From: Streptomyces sp. GQFP
Lineage (GTDB): Bacteria > Actinomycetota > Actinomycetes > Streptomycetales > Streptomycetaceae
DNA: 64,000 nucleotides
Direction: 5' to 3'
Assembly: GCF_021545335.1 (NCBI RefSeq)
Contig: NZ_CP089312.1
Location: 558,001-622,000, forward strand
Within the stretch, counting starts at the first letter, position 1, and each line of letters starts with the position of its first letter. The position numbers and the translations under genes were made by a program. Shown here in pieces: positions 52,262 to 61,070 of this stretch. The notes below the pieces were generated by a model. That model did not search any database. It saw only the letters and a list, made by a program, of their open reading frames with translations, and was not told where the DNA came from.

Positions 52262-53514
52262 GAGCGGGTGTCTCCTTGTGGGGTGGGGAGTACCTGGTCG
52301 GGAGTGACGACTTCGGTGATGCCACGCGCGGCGAGGTGGGCCGGGTCGTCCGCGCGCGTGTCGAGGACGGTGGCCGGGCGGGCCCCGTCGGTGGTGAGCC
52401 GGAAGAACGCGTCGAAAACCGGCCCGCCGGGTGCGCAGGCCGAGCGGGCCGCGGGGTCCGCCGGTACGACGAGCGCGGTGGTCCGGGGCTTCGGGGTGTA
52501 CGCGTGCTCGCGGGCCGCGCGCTCCAACACCCGTGCGGAGTCCTTGGGTTGCCGGTCGTTGGTCAACAGGCCGAGACCGTACTCGAGTTCGGGGAAGTCG
52601 GCGAGGTCGCGGGAGACGTCGTGGGAGCACCACCAGGTGATGCCCCACAGGTCGGGGCAGTCGAGGGCGTTCGCGACGGTCGCGGCGGTGAAGGCGGCGG
52701 CGTGCTCGGCGGGGACCAGCGGCGCGGGCGCCCCGACCTCCTGGAGCCAGACCGGACGGCCCGGATCGTCGGCCCACGCCTTGCTCAACTCGACGAGATA
52801 CGCGGCGTGTTGCTCCGTCGGCACGGAGGTACGGCCGTGCCGCTGGGCGGTGCCGTTGAACACCCAGGAGTGCACGGCGGTGACCGCGCCACGCCGGGCG
52901 GCCTGCGCCGGGGTGAACGGCTGGTCGTCCTGGTACCAGGTCGCGTCGTACTCGGCGTGCAGATGCAGCCTGCCCGGGGCGCCCTCCTCGCAGGCGGCGA
53001 GCATCCGCTCCAGCCAGGCGTCGATCTGGTCGGCGGTCGCCCGGTCCGGGTCCGGATGAGGGCCCGCCGAGAACTGGTTGACCTCGTTGCCGAGGGTCAT
53101 GCCGATGAAGTTGGACCGGTCGGCGAGGGCGGCGGCGAGTGTGCGCAGGTAGACCGCCTGCCCCTCGACGACCTCCGGGTCGGTGAAGAGGTTCCGCCGG
53201 TGCCAGGTCCGGGTCCAGGCCGGCAGGAAGTCGAAGCTACTCAGGTGTCCCTGAAGTCCGTCCACATTGACGTCGAGATCGAACTCGGCGGCGGCGTCCG
53301 CGAGTTGCACGAGCTGCTCGACGGCCCGGGGGCGGATCAGCGTGCGGTTGGGCTGGAAGTAGGGCCAGAGCGGGAAGACCCGGATGTGGTCGAGTCCGAG
53401 TTCCGCGATGGAGTCGAGGTCGGCGCGTACGGAGTCGAGGTCGAAGTCGAGCCAGTGGTGGAACCACCCTTCGCTCGGGGTGTAGTTGACGCCGAAGCGC
53501 ACGGCAGGGGGCAT
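52258..53514 (-). CDS. GH5 (GH5_18-like) beta-mannosidase, cytoplasmic
   Basis: 418 residues from the ATG at 53514 (AAGGA 8 bp upstream), chosen over an in-frame ATG 15 bp before it that has no site. A TIM barrel starts with RFGVNYTPSEGWFHHWLDFD. The acid/base is Glu144 in LGNEVNQF and the nucleophile Glu259 in VWLQEVGAP. There is no signal peptide. This form resembles GH5_18 enzymes of bifidobacteria and streptomycetes, which cut the Man-beta-1,4-GlcNAc core disaccharide of N-glycans. With GH85 and GH38 in the same operon, that is the likely substrate; a database comparison would settle the subfamily. Confidence 0.8.
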   Translation of the reverse strand: MPPAVRFGVNYTPSEGWFHHWLDFDLDSVRADLDSIAELGLDHIRVFPLWPYFQPNRTLIRPRAVEQLVQLADAAAEFDLDVNVDGLQGHLSSFDFLPAWTRTWHRRNLFTDPEVVEGQAVYLRTLAAALADRSNFIGMTLGNEVNQFSAGPHPDPDRATADQIDAWLERMLAACEEGAPGRLHLHAEYDATWYQDDQPFTPAQAARRGAVTAVHSWVFNGTAQRHGRTSVPTEQHAAYLVELSKAWADDPGRPVWLQEVGAPAPLVPAEHAAAFTAATVANALDCPDLWGITWWCSHDVSRDLADFPELEYGLGLLTNDRQPKDSARVLERAAREHAYTPKPRTTALVVPADPAARSACAPGGPVFDAFFRLTTDGARPATVLDTRADDPAHLAARGITEVVTPDQVLPTPQGDTRS

Positions 53515-53528
53515 GCGGTGTCCTTGCA

Positions 53529-53609
53529 CTCGATGGGGGTGTCAACTCGATGGGGGTGTCAACTCGTTGGGGGTGTCGGCTCGTTGGGGGTGTCGGCTCG
53601 TTGGGGGTG

Positions 53610-53613
<4 letters not shown>
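53529..53613. repeat. Five tandem 17-bp repeats between the permease and GH5 genes
   Basis: The unit CTCGWTGGGGGTGTCRR is repeated five times without spacers; the first two copies have A at position 5 and the last three T. The array fills the whole gap between the GH5 start and the MalG-type permease stop, and the last copy supplies that stop codon (TGA on the minus strand). There are no palindromes of note. Confidence 0.92.
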
Positions 53614-54523
<910 letters not shown>

Positions 54524-54527
<4 letters not shown>

Positions 54528-55429
54528 GGGGTGTCCTCCCTGCGGTCGGCGCGCAGGACGAGCAGCATCAGCGCGACGGTGACGGCGAAGACGACGACGG
54601 ACAGGGCGGAGGCGTAGCCGACGCGGCCGGTGAGGCCGGTGCCGGTGCGCTGGACCAGCATGACGAGGGTCGTGTCCTCGCCCGCCGGGCCGCCGTCCGG
54701 GCCGGCCATCAGGTACACCTCGGAGAACACCTTGAACGCGGCGACCGAGGACAGCGCGCCGACCAGGACCATGGTGGAGCGGACGGCGGGCACAGTGACC
54801 GTGAGGAAGCGGCGTACCGCGCCCGCGCCGTCCACGGCCGCGGCCTCGTGCAGTTCGCGCGGGACGTTGGCGAGCGCCGCCAGGTAAATGATCATGTAGT
54901 AGCCGAGGCCCTTCCAGACCGTGACGGCCATCGCGCTCAGCAGAAGCAGCCACTGGTCGCTGAGGAAGCCGACCCGGCCGACGCCGATCGCCTCCAACAG
55001 CGAGTTGACCAGGCCGCGTTCGTCGAGCAGCCACACCCAGATGAGCCCGACGACGACGATCGAGGCGACGACCGGGGTGTAGAAGGCCGACCGGAAGAAG
55101 GTGATGCCGGGGATGTTCTTCTGGACCAGCAGCGCGAGCAGCAGGGGCAGCAGGACGAGTGCGGGGACGACCCCGACAACGTACAGCGTGCTGTTGCGCA
55201 GGCCGATCCAGAACATGTCGTCGTGCAGCAGTTCGCGGAAGTTGGCGAGGCCCACGAACTCGCCGGGGATCAGGGTCCGGCGGTCGGTGAAGGAGTTGAT
55301 CAGGGTGGAGACGAACGGGTAGAGGATGAAGGCGCCGGTGATCAGCAGCCCGGGGGCGGCGAACAGCCAGGGGCTGGTGGGCAGTTGGCGCCGGACACGC
55401 CGTACCCGGGAGACGGTGGACAGGGCCAT
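54524..55429 (-). CDS. Carbohydrate ABC transporter permease, MalF type
   Basis: 301 residues with six helices and the EAA loop VPRELHEAAAVDGAGAVRRFLTVTVPAVR near residue 195. N-terminal phrases such as LFAAPGLLITGAFILYPFVSTLINSF and LVGLANFRELLHDD-type text are standard for CUT1 inner-membrane proteins. It begins 6 bp after the binding-protein stop and overlaps the MalG gene by 4 bp, so all three are coupled. The cargo is probably an N-glycan fragment, judged from the enzymes that follow. Confidence 0.9.
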
Positions 55430-55435
55430 CGCGCG

Positions 55436-56728
55436 CTATCCCTGCTGCTGGAGAAGGGTGTTACAGGCCTTGACAGCGTTGTCGAGTGCTTCCTTGGGAC
55501 TCTGCTTCCCCTGGAGCGCCCGCGCCACGGAGTTGCGCAGTTCGGTCTTCATCTGCTCGCTGAACAGCACGGGCGTGTAATTGACCGCGTTCTTCAGGGA
55601 CTTGGCGGCGGCGATCCGCACCCGGGTCTCGTCGGTACCGTCCTCGGTGGTGAAGTACGGGTCGTCGAGCGAGCCGGCGGTACTGGGGAAGATGGCGACC
55701 TTCTTGGCGAACGACATCTGGTGCTCGGCGTCGGTGACGTAGTGCGCGAAGGCGACGGCGGCGGGCTTGCGCTTGCTCTGCGCGTTCACCATCACGCCCA
55801 TGACGTACATGTTGACCTTGCCGGTGCTGGTGATCTGGTCGGTGATGCCGATGTTCTTGTACAGGTTCGGGGCCTGTTTCTTGAAGTTGCCGAGGTCCAG
55901 GGCGCTGCCCGGGTTCATGGCGACGGCTCCGGTCAGGAACTTCTTGCCGGAGGACTCGGGGGTCGCGGTCAGTGCCTGCGGGTCGAGCGCCTTGGCGTCG
56001 TACAACTCCTTGTACTTGGCGAGGAGTTCGACTCCCTTGGCGTCGTTGAAGGCGAAGGCGGTACCGGCGTCGTTCATGAGGGGGACGCCGTAGCGGCCGA
56101 AGTCCTCGATGGTGGGCACGTTGGCGAGCGTGGCGACCTTGCCCTCGCTCTTGTCGGCCAACTCCAGCGCGTCGGCGAAGAGTTCGTCGTACGTCTTGGG
56201 CGGTTGCTCGGGGTCGAGGCCCGCCTCCGTGAACAGGGACTTGTTGTAGAAGAGCGGGCCGGTGTTCAGATACCAGGGGAAGGCGTACGTCCCGGTCATG
56301 CCCGGGATCTCGTGGCTCGCCCAGGCCCCCGGCAGATACTCGCTCTTGTACTGGGCGGCGGCCTTGTCGAGGTCGAGCGCGAGGCCGGCCTTGGCGAGCG
56401 GAGCGACGAGGTCCGGCGAGACGTTGACGACGTCGGGCAGGGTGCCGCCCGCCGCGTCCGCGCTGATCTTGTCGGCGTAGCCCTCGGCGGGCTGGTCGAT
56501 CCACTTCACGTCGGTGCCCGGGTACTTCTTCTCGAAGTCGGCGACGAGCCCCTCGAAGTACGACTTGAAGTTGGCGCGGAGGTTCCAGGTCTGGAAGGTG
56601 ATGTCGCCCTCGATCTTGCCGGAGGCGTCGGTGGAACCGCTGTCGCCGCTCCCGGAGCCGCAGGCGCTCAGCGGCAGGACGACGGCGATGGCGGCAGCGG
56701 TGGCGAGAACTCTGCGGGGGATGCGCAC
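55436..56728 (-). CDS. Carbohydrate ABC transporter substrate-binding lipoprotein (CUT1 type)
   Basis: 430 residues from a GTG at 56728 (AAGGAG 11 bp upstream). The lipobox LPLSAC gives lipid attachment at about residue 23. The mature part is an SBP_bac_1 fold: ITFQTWNLRANFKSYFEGLVADFEKKYPG, ADAAGGTLPDVVNVSPDLVAPLAKAG, YAFPWYLNTGPLFYNKSLFTEAGLDPEQPPKTYDEL, and later FLTGAVAMNPGSAL and VNYTPVLFSEQM. These are features of oligosaccharide binders such as NgtS. It is the first gene of the glycan operon and is divergent from the LacI regulator. Confidence 0.9.
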   Translation of the reverse strand: MRIPRRVLATAAAIAVVLPLSACGSGSGDSGSTDASGKIEGDITFQTWNLRANFKSYFEGLVADFEKKYPGTDVKWIDQPAEGYADKISADAAGGTLPDVVNVSPDLVAPLAKAGLALDLDKAAAQYKSEYLPGAWASHEIPGMTGTYAFPWYLNTGPLFYNKSLFTEAGLDPEQPPKTYDELFADALELADKSEGKVATLANVPTIEDFGRYGVPLMNDAGTAFAFNDAKGVELLAKYKELYDAKALDPQALTATPESSGKKFLTGAVAMNPGSALDLGNFKKQAPNLYKNIGITDQITSTGKVNMYVMGVMVNAQSKRKPAAVAFAHYVTDAEHQMSFAKKVAIFPSTAGSLDDPYFTTEDGTDETRVRIAAAKSLKNAVNYTPVLFSEQMKTELRNSVARALQGKQSPKEALDNAVKACNTLLQQQG

Positions 56729-56820
56729 GGCGGACGGGCTCCTTTGCGGCGGCGGTGGCCAATGGTGCCGGGGCAGACCCTGCACGCCCCGCGCCGGGCA
56801 AGTCAATGGATTCCGCTCAG

Positions 56821-56833
56821 CTAAATTCATTAG
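56821..56833. promoter_or_regulatory. Candidate accessory LacI-type operator
   Basis: CTAAATTCATTAG keeps the CTAA-N5-TTAG ends of the two main operators downstream but not their GCGC core. It lies 93 bp before the binding-protein start and 51 bp from the nearest main operator. Confidence 0.4.
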
Positions 56834-56883
56834 TTGGTCAACATGCCAGGTCAGACAGTTGAGTTGGCGGTATTGCGGCCGAT

Positions 56884-56925
56884 CACTAATGCGCTTTAGG
56901 CTTGCCGGGCTCAAGCGCATTAGTG
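56884..56925. promoter_or_regulatory. Pair of LacI-family operators forming a perfect 13-bp inverted repeat
   Basis: CACTAATGCGCTT at 56884-56896 is repeated as its exact complement at 56913-56925 with 16 bp between. Each half is itself centred on a GCGC core (CTAATGCGCTTTAG and CTAATGCGCTTGAG), the hallmark of LacI/GalR operators. The pair lies 28 bp before the lacI-type start and 155 bp before the transporter start. Confidence 0.8.
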
Positions 56926-56953
56926 CGTGGCCACCGGGAATTGGGGAGCAAGG

Positions 56954-57997
56954 ATGCCGGCCAAGCGGTCGCCCGCGCGCAGGCCGACGATGAAGGACAT
57001 CGCGCAGCGCGCCGGGGTCTCCGAGAGCGCGGTCTCGTTCGCGCTCAACGGCCGTCCGGGAGTCTCCGAGGTCACCCGGGATCGAGTGCGGCGGGTCGCC
57101 GAGCAGTTGGGCTGGCGGCCCAGCACCGCGGCGCGCGCACTGTCCGGTGAAGGCTCGGCCACGGTGGGGCTGATGGTGGCGCGCCCGGCCGACACCCTGG
57201 GCGTCGACTCCTTCTTCCTCCAGCTCATCTCGGGCATCCAGGAAGTGCTGGCGGAGCGTCATCTCGGCCTGCTCTTCCAGGTGTTGGAAGGCGTCGACGA
57301 CGAGTGCGCGGTGTACCGCCGCTGGTGGGCCGAGCACCGGGTCGACGGTGTGCTGGTCGTCGACCCGCGCACGGACGACCCCCGCCCCGGCCTCCTCGAC
57401 GAACTGGGCCTGCCCGCCGTGGTGATCGGCGGCGCCCCGGACGAGCGGCACCCCGGCTGGTCGACGGTGTGGGCGGACGACGCGGGCGCGATGGCCTCGG
57501 TCGTGGACGGCCTGTACGCGCTCGGCCACCGGCGGATCGTGCACATCGCCGGGCTGCCGGGCCTCGCCCACACCGAGCGCCGGATCCGGACCCTGCGCGC
57601 CGAGGCGCGGCGGCGCGGACTGACGGAGGTGCAGTCGGTGACCACCGACTACTCGGACGCGGAGGGCGCGGCCGTCACCCGCCGGGTCCTGGCGGGTCCC
57701 ACTCCCCCGACGGCCCTGATCTACGACAACGACGTGATGGCCGTCGCCGGGGTCGGCACGGCGAGCGAACTCGGCTTCTCGGTGCCGGCCGACGTGTCAG
57801 TGGTGGCCTGGGAAGACTCCGCACTGTGCCGCATGGTCAAACCGTGGCTGTCCGCGCTGTCCCGGGACAGCGCGGAGTTCGGGCGCACGGCGGCGACGGA
57901 ACTCACGGCCCTGCTGGACGGCGGCCCGGCCCGCACGGTACGGGTGCCGGTGCCCCGGCTGATCGAGCGGGGCAGTACAGGGGCGGCGCGGCGGTGA
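56954..57997 (+). CDS. LacI family transcriptional regulator of the glycan operon
   Basis: 347 residues from the ATG at 56954 with GGGAG six bases upstream; earlier in-frame GTG codons lie within the operator region. The HTH and hinge helix read PTMKDIAQRAGVSESAVSFALNG, VTRDRVRRVAEQLGWRPSTAARALSG. The sugar-binding domain follows (GLMVARPADTLGVDSFF, then VVIGGAPDERHPGW, GHRRIVHIAGL and TALIYDNDVMAVAGVG). It probably represses the divergent importer, GH5, GH85 and GH38 genes until an N-glycan-derived sugar binds. Confidence 0.9.
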   Translation: MPAKRSPARRPTMKDIAQRAGVSESAVSFALNGRPGVSEVTRDRVRRVAEQLGWRPSTAARALSGEGSATVGLMVARPADTLGVDSFFLQLISGIQEVLAERHLGLLFQVLEGVDDECAVYRRWWAEHRVDGVLVVDPRTDDPRPGLLDELGLPAVVIGGAPDERHPGWSTVWADDAGAMASVVDGLYALGHRRIVHIAGLPGLAHTERRIRTLRAEARRRGLTEVQSVTTDYSDAEGAAVTRRVLAGPTPPTALIYDNDVMAVAGVGTASELGFSVPADVSVVAWEDSALCRMVKPWLSALSRDSAEFGRTAATELTALLDGGPARTVRVPVPRLIERGSTGAARR

Positions 57998-58045
57998 CGG
58001 CCGCCACGATGGACAGTCCGTCCGATCAGGGGAAAGGCAAGGCAC

Positions 58046-58399
58046 TTGGGCGAGGAAGCGGACGTGACGGTCCCGGTCGAGGTGGATGGACAGAAGATCC
58101 TCGTTTCGGTCGGCCCGGCGGGACAGCGCGCGCTCGGCGGGCCGGCCGAGGAGCAGGAGATCAGCTGGCGGACCCCACGCCTGGAGACGGTCCTCGACAG
58201 CCTGACCGCCGTTGCGCGGGCCATGGGCACGCGACTTCAGCAGACCGGCGCGTCGAAGGCGACTGTCGAGTTCGGTTGCGATGTCTCCCTGGACACCGGC
58301 CAGTTGCTGGCCGTGGTGGGCAAGGCATCCTCGAAGTCCGCGTGGAAGGTGACGCTGGAGTGGACCGCGCCGGAGCCGAGGGAACCCCCGGAGGCGTAG
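58046..58399 (+). CDS. Trypsin-co-occurring domain (Trypco1-like, CU044_2847-type) protein
   Basis: 117 residues from a TTG at 58046 with GGAAAGG eight bases upstream. It is a small beta-rich protein: VTVPVEVDGQKILVSVGPAGQRAL, a LETVLDSLTAVARAMGTRLQQT helix, then ATVEFGCDVSLDTGQLLAVVGKASSKSAWKVTLEW. Proteins of this kind sit directly before genes for trypsin-like proteases in predicted NTP-dependent conflict systems of multicellular bacteria, hence the name; their biochemical role is not known. The gene looks intact, although the protease gene 2 bp downstream is ruined. Confidence 0.75.
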   Translation: MGEEADVTVPVEVDGQKILVSVGPAGQRALGGPAEEQEISWRTPRLETVLDSLTAVARAMGTRLQQTGASKATVEFGCDVSLDTGQLLAVVGKASSKSAWKVTLEWTAPEPREPPEA

Positions 58400-58401
58400 C
58401 C

Positions 58402-59925
58402 ATGGACCGCTGGAGAGCACTGCTGGAGGCCTCCACCGTAGCCCTGGACCTCCCGGGAGACAGCGGCGGCGGAACGGGATTCGTCCTCGCCCCCGGAACC
58501 GTGGTCACCTGCGCGCATGTCGTCGCCGGGGCGGACACGGTGCGGGGCCGGATGGTGGCGACCGGGGCCGAACTCACGCTGCCCGTGTCCGGCGAGTCGC
58601 TCCACCGAACGTCGAACGGCCTGGACATCGCGTTCCTGCGCTTCGACGCTCCGGCGATGCCACGGCCGCGTGCCGCCGCCTGATCGACCTGGCCGAGGAT
58701 CCCGGCCAGGTCCCCGAGACCCGCCAGGCGTCGGCCGTCGCGCTCCTCGCGCTGGACGCTCCCGCCGGAACGGATGTGCTCGGCATGCTCCTGCGGACTG
58801 CGGAGTTCACGGTGCCGGACGTCGAGAACGCGCTGGGCATCCTCCCCGACGACCTGTCCGAGGAAGCACGCACCACCCTGGCTGACGCCCTGCACGACAA
58901 CCCCGTTCTGGCCGGGGATCCGCACATGGCCCACTACCTGCAGGGGATGCTGCTGGCCCCCGTACGCCCGGGAGTTCTCGAGGAACTGTGCGAGGACCCC
59001 TCCGTGCCGCTGCCCCTGCGGCACAGGGCGACATGGGGGCTCTCCGAATCCGGCAGCCGGGGCGCGGAGGCCGTACGCCTCGTCTGCACGCAGGTCGTCG
59101 AGAGTGCCTCGTCGCCCGAGGACGCCGTGGCCTCGGCAGTCAGCGGGATCGGCGATGTCGGGCTGGCCGAGCGCCTGGCACGGGACGAACGGCTGAGCGG
59201 CTACACCCGAATGCAGGCCGTTGAACGACTCGCCCAACTCGGTCGACCGTCCGTCGCGGTGGACTGCGCGGACCTTCTCCTGGCTGATCCCGAAGACCAG
59301 TGGCTCCGTAGCCTCCTGGCCCACCTCCTTCGCCTACTCGGGGAGTCGACGAGGTGTCGGCAGATTCTGTCGATGCCTTCAACGATCCGGCGCTCGCCGT
59401 CGTCGACCGGCTCGACCACCTGGCCTCACTGATCGGTCTGGGCGCCACGGACGTACTGCACACCCCCTTGTCGCGCATGGCGACAGATGCGGACATCGGG
59501 GCAGCGGACCGGCTCGAAGCAGTGCAAGCCCTGGACGAGGTGGATCCGACGGCCGGAGTCGATCTGCTGACCAAGATCGCGGCGGACGACGCCCTGCCCG
59601 GAGACGTTTGCCGGGACACGGCGACGCAGCTGCTCAACCTCGGCGAGCGCGACACCGCGTCCGGATTGCTGCGACGCGTCGGGCGAAGGGAGTCCTCCGA
59701 TCGGTGCTCGCCGACCGCGACGTGCCCGTCGCCGTTCGGATCGAGGCGGCCGAGAAGCTGATCGCGGTCCGCGAACCGGCCGAGGCCCATCTGGGCCTGC
59801 TCCGTCTGGCCCTCGGACGCGAGCCGAGCCCCGAGGACCGGGCCCACATCCTCGACCTCCTGCCTTCCGACCTGCGGGCGTGCGCCGTCCGCGTCCCCCC
59901 GGACCCGGCGGCGCGGGCGGTCTGA
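58402..59925 (+). pseudogene. Decayed trypsin-like protease / HEAT-repeat protein of a Trypco-associated system
   Basis: From the ATG at 58402 a trypsin domain begins normally (WRALLEASTVALDLPGDSGGGTGFVL) with catalytic His in VVTCAHVVAG and Asp in GLDIAFLRFD. It then breaks near 58655 before the serine and stops at 58681. A second frame continues at once with helical repeats (RRLIDLAEDPGQVPETRQASAVALLAL and so on). It shifts near 59345 to a third frame (ALAVVDRLDHLASLIGLG) and near 59685 to yet another (VLADRDVPVAVRIEAAEKLIAVREP), ending at 59925. Full-length relatives carry a NACHT-type NTPase between the protease and the repeats, so about 2-3 kb seems to have been lost. No active enzyme is possible. 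Confidence 0.8.
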
Positions 59926-59969
59926 CCCGGCCGGAGGACACGGCGGGCCCCGGTGGGGACAATGACCGT

Positions 59970-61007
59970 ATGCGGCTGAGGGGAACGATCCGTGTCACCA
60001 CCGCACTGACGCTGGCGGCCGCGGTGGGCTGCACCGCGAGCGACCGCGACGACGATCAGGCGCGCACGAGCCCGCCGGTGTCGGCCCGCGCCACTGGTCC
60101 GAGCCCCACGGCAACGCCCTCCCCCACCCCGACACCGGTCAACCCCGTCTCACTCCCGGGCCTGATCCAGCGCGAGCACAAGGGTTCCGGTCTGAAGCTC
60201 GGCGCCGTGCTCGCCCGTACCTCTGCCTACACCAGTTACGAGGTGACGTACGAGGCGAACGGGCTGACGATCTCGGGTCTCATGAACATTCCCGCGGGCA
60301 AGGGCCCCTTCCCCGCGCTGGTGCTCGCGCACGGCTACATCGACCCGGCGATCTACACCACCGGCCGCGGCCTCAACCGCGAGCAGGATCTCCTCGCCCG
60401 CAGCGGCTACGTGGTCCTGCACACCGATTACCGCAATCACGCGGACTCGGACAAGGATGCGGACAACGACCGCAACCTGCGCCTCGGTTACACCGAGGAC
60501 GTCATCGGCGCCGCCATGGCTCTACGGTCGTCAGGGCGCCCGGAGATCGATACCGACCGTCTCGGCCTGCTAGGCCGCTCGATGGGCGGCGGAGTCGTCT
60601 ACAACACGCTCGTGGTGGCGCCGGGTCTGTTCGACGCCGCCGTCGCCTTCGCGCCGGTCAGCTCGCGCCCCGAGGAGAACATCGACCAGTTCCAGCGCCC
60701 CGAGGGCGACCCGCTCGTCGCCGAGATCGAATCCGCCCACGGCACGCCCGAGGAGAACCCCAAGTTCTGGCGAGAGGTCTCCCCTGTCACCTACGTCGAC
60801 CGGGTCACCGACCCCCTGCTCATCCACCACGGCACGGCCGACACAACCTGCCCCATCCGCTGGACCCGCCAAACCGTGGCAGCCTTCGAGAAGGCCGGCA
60901 AGGACATCACACTGCGCACCTACCAGGGCGAGGGCCACACCTTCTATCCCCAGTGGAGCCGCTCGATGGACACCACCATGGACTTCTTCGAACGGCACCT
61001 GCGCTGA
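59970..61007 (+). CDS. Exported alpha/beta hydrolase, dienelactone-hydrolase / S9-peptidase type, possible lipoprotein
   Basis: 345 residues from the ATG at 59970. A signal with VGC at residues 19-21 may be a weak lipobox. A Ser/Thr/Pro-rich linker ([16 protein letters not shown]) runs to about residue 58. The hydrolase domain starts with ANGLTISGLMNIPAGKGPFP, LVLAHGYIDP at the oxyanion loop, and the nucleophile Ser204 in LGRSMGGG. Asp291 (HHGTADTTCP) and His323 (GEGHTFYP) complete the triad. It could be an esterase or acyl-peptide hydrolase acting at the outer face of the membrane. It ends in a perfect 17-bp hairpin shared with the fucosidase gene. Confidence 0.83.
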   Translation: MRLRGTIRVTTALTLAAAVGCTASDRDDDQARTSPPVSARATGPSPTATPSPTPTPVNPVSLPGLIQREHKGSGLKLGAVLARTSAYTSYEVTYEANGLTISGLMNIPAGKGPFPALVLAHGYIDPAIYTTGRGLNREQDLLARSGYVVLHTDYRNHADSDKDADNDRNLRLGYTEDVIGAAMALRSSGRPEIDTDRLGLLGRSMGGGVVYNTLVVAPGLFDAAVAFAPVSSRPEENIDQFQRPEGDPLVAEIESAHGTPEENPKFWREVSPVTYVDRVTDPLLIHHGTADTTCPIRWTRQTVAAFEKAGKDITLRTYQGEGHTFYPQWSRSMDTTMDFFERHLR

Positions 61008-61013
61008 AGCCTG

Positions 61014-61059
61014 CGGGCGGTCACAGGTCACCGACCCCCTGATGACCTGTGACCGCCCG
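61014..61059. terminator. Very strong bidirectional hairpin between the convergent hydrolase and GH29 genes
   Basis: CGGGCGGTCACAGGTCA and its exact complement, 17 bp each, around a 12-nt loop. It nearly fills the 63-bp gap between the two stop codons. Confidence 0.9.
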
Positions 61060-61070
61060 GTCGGTGCTCC

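Noticed and set aside
58776..59432. A separate 218-residue gene of the HEAT-repeat type.
   Set aside because: There is no ribosome site at 58776, coding text extends upstream in the same frame to the trypsin junction, and similar text continues downstream in other frames. It is one part of a broken gene.
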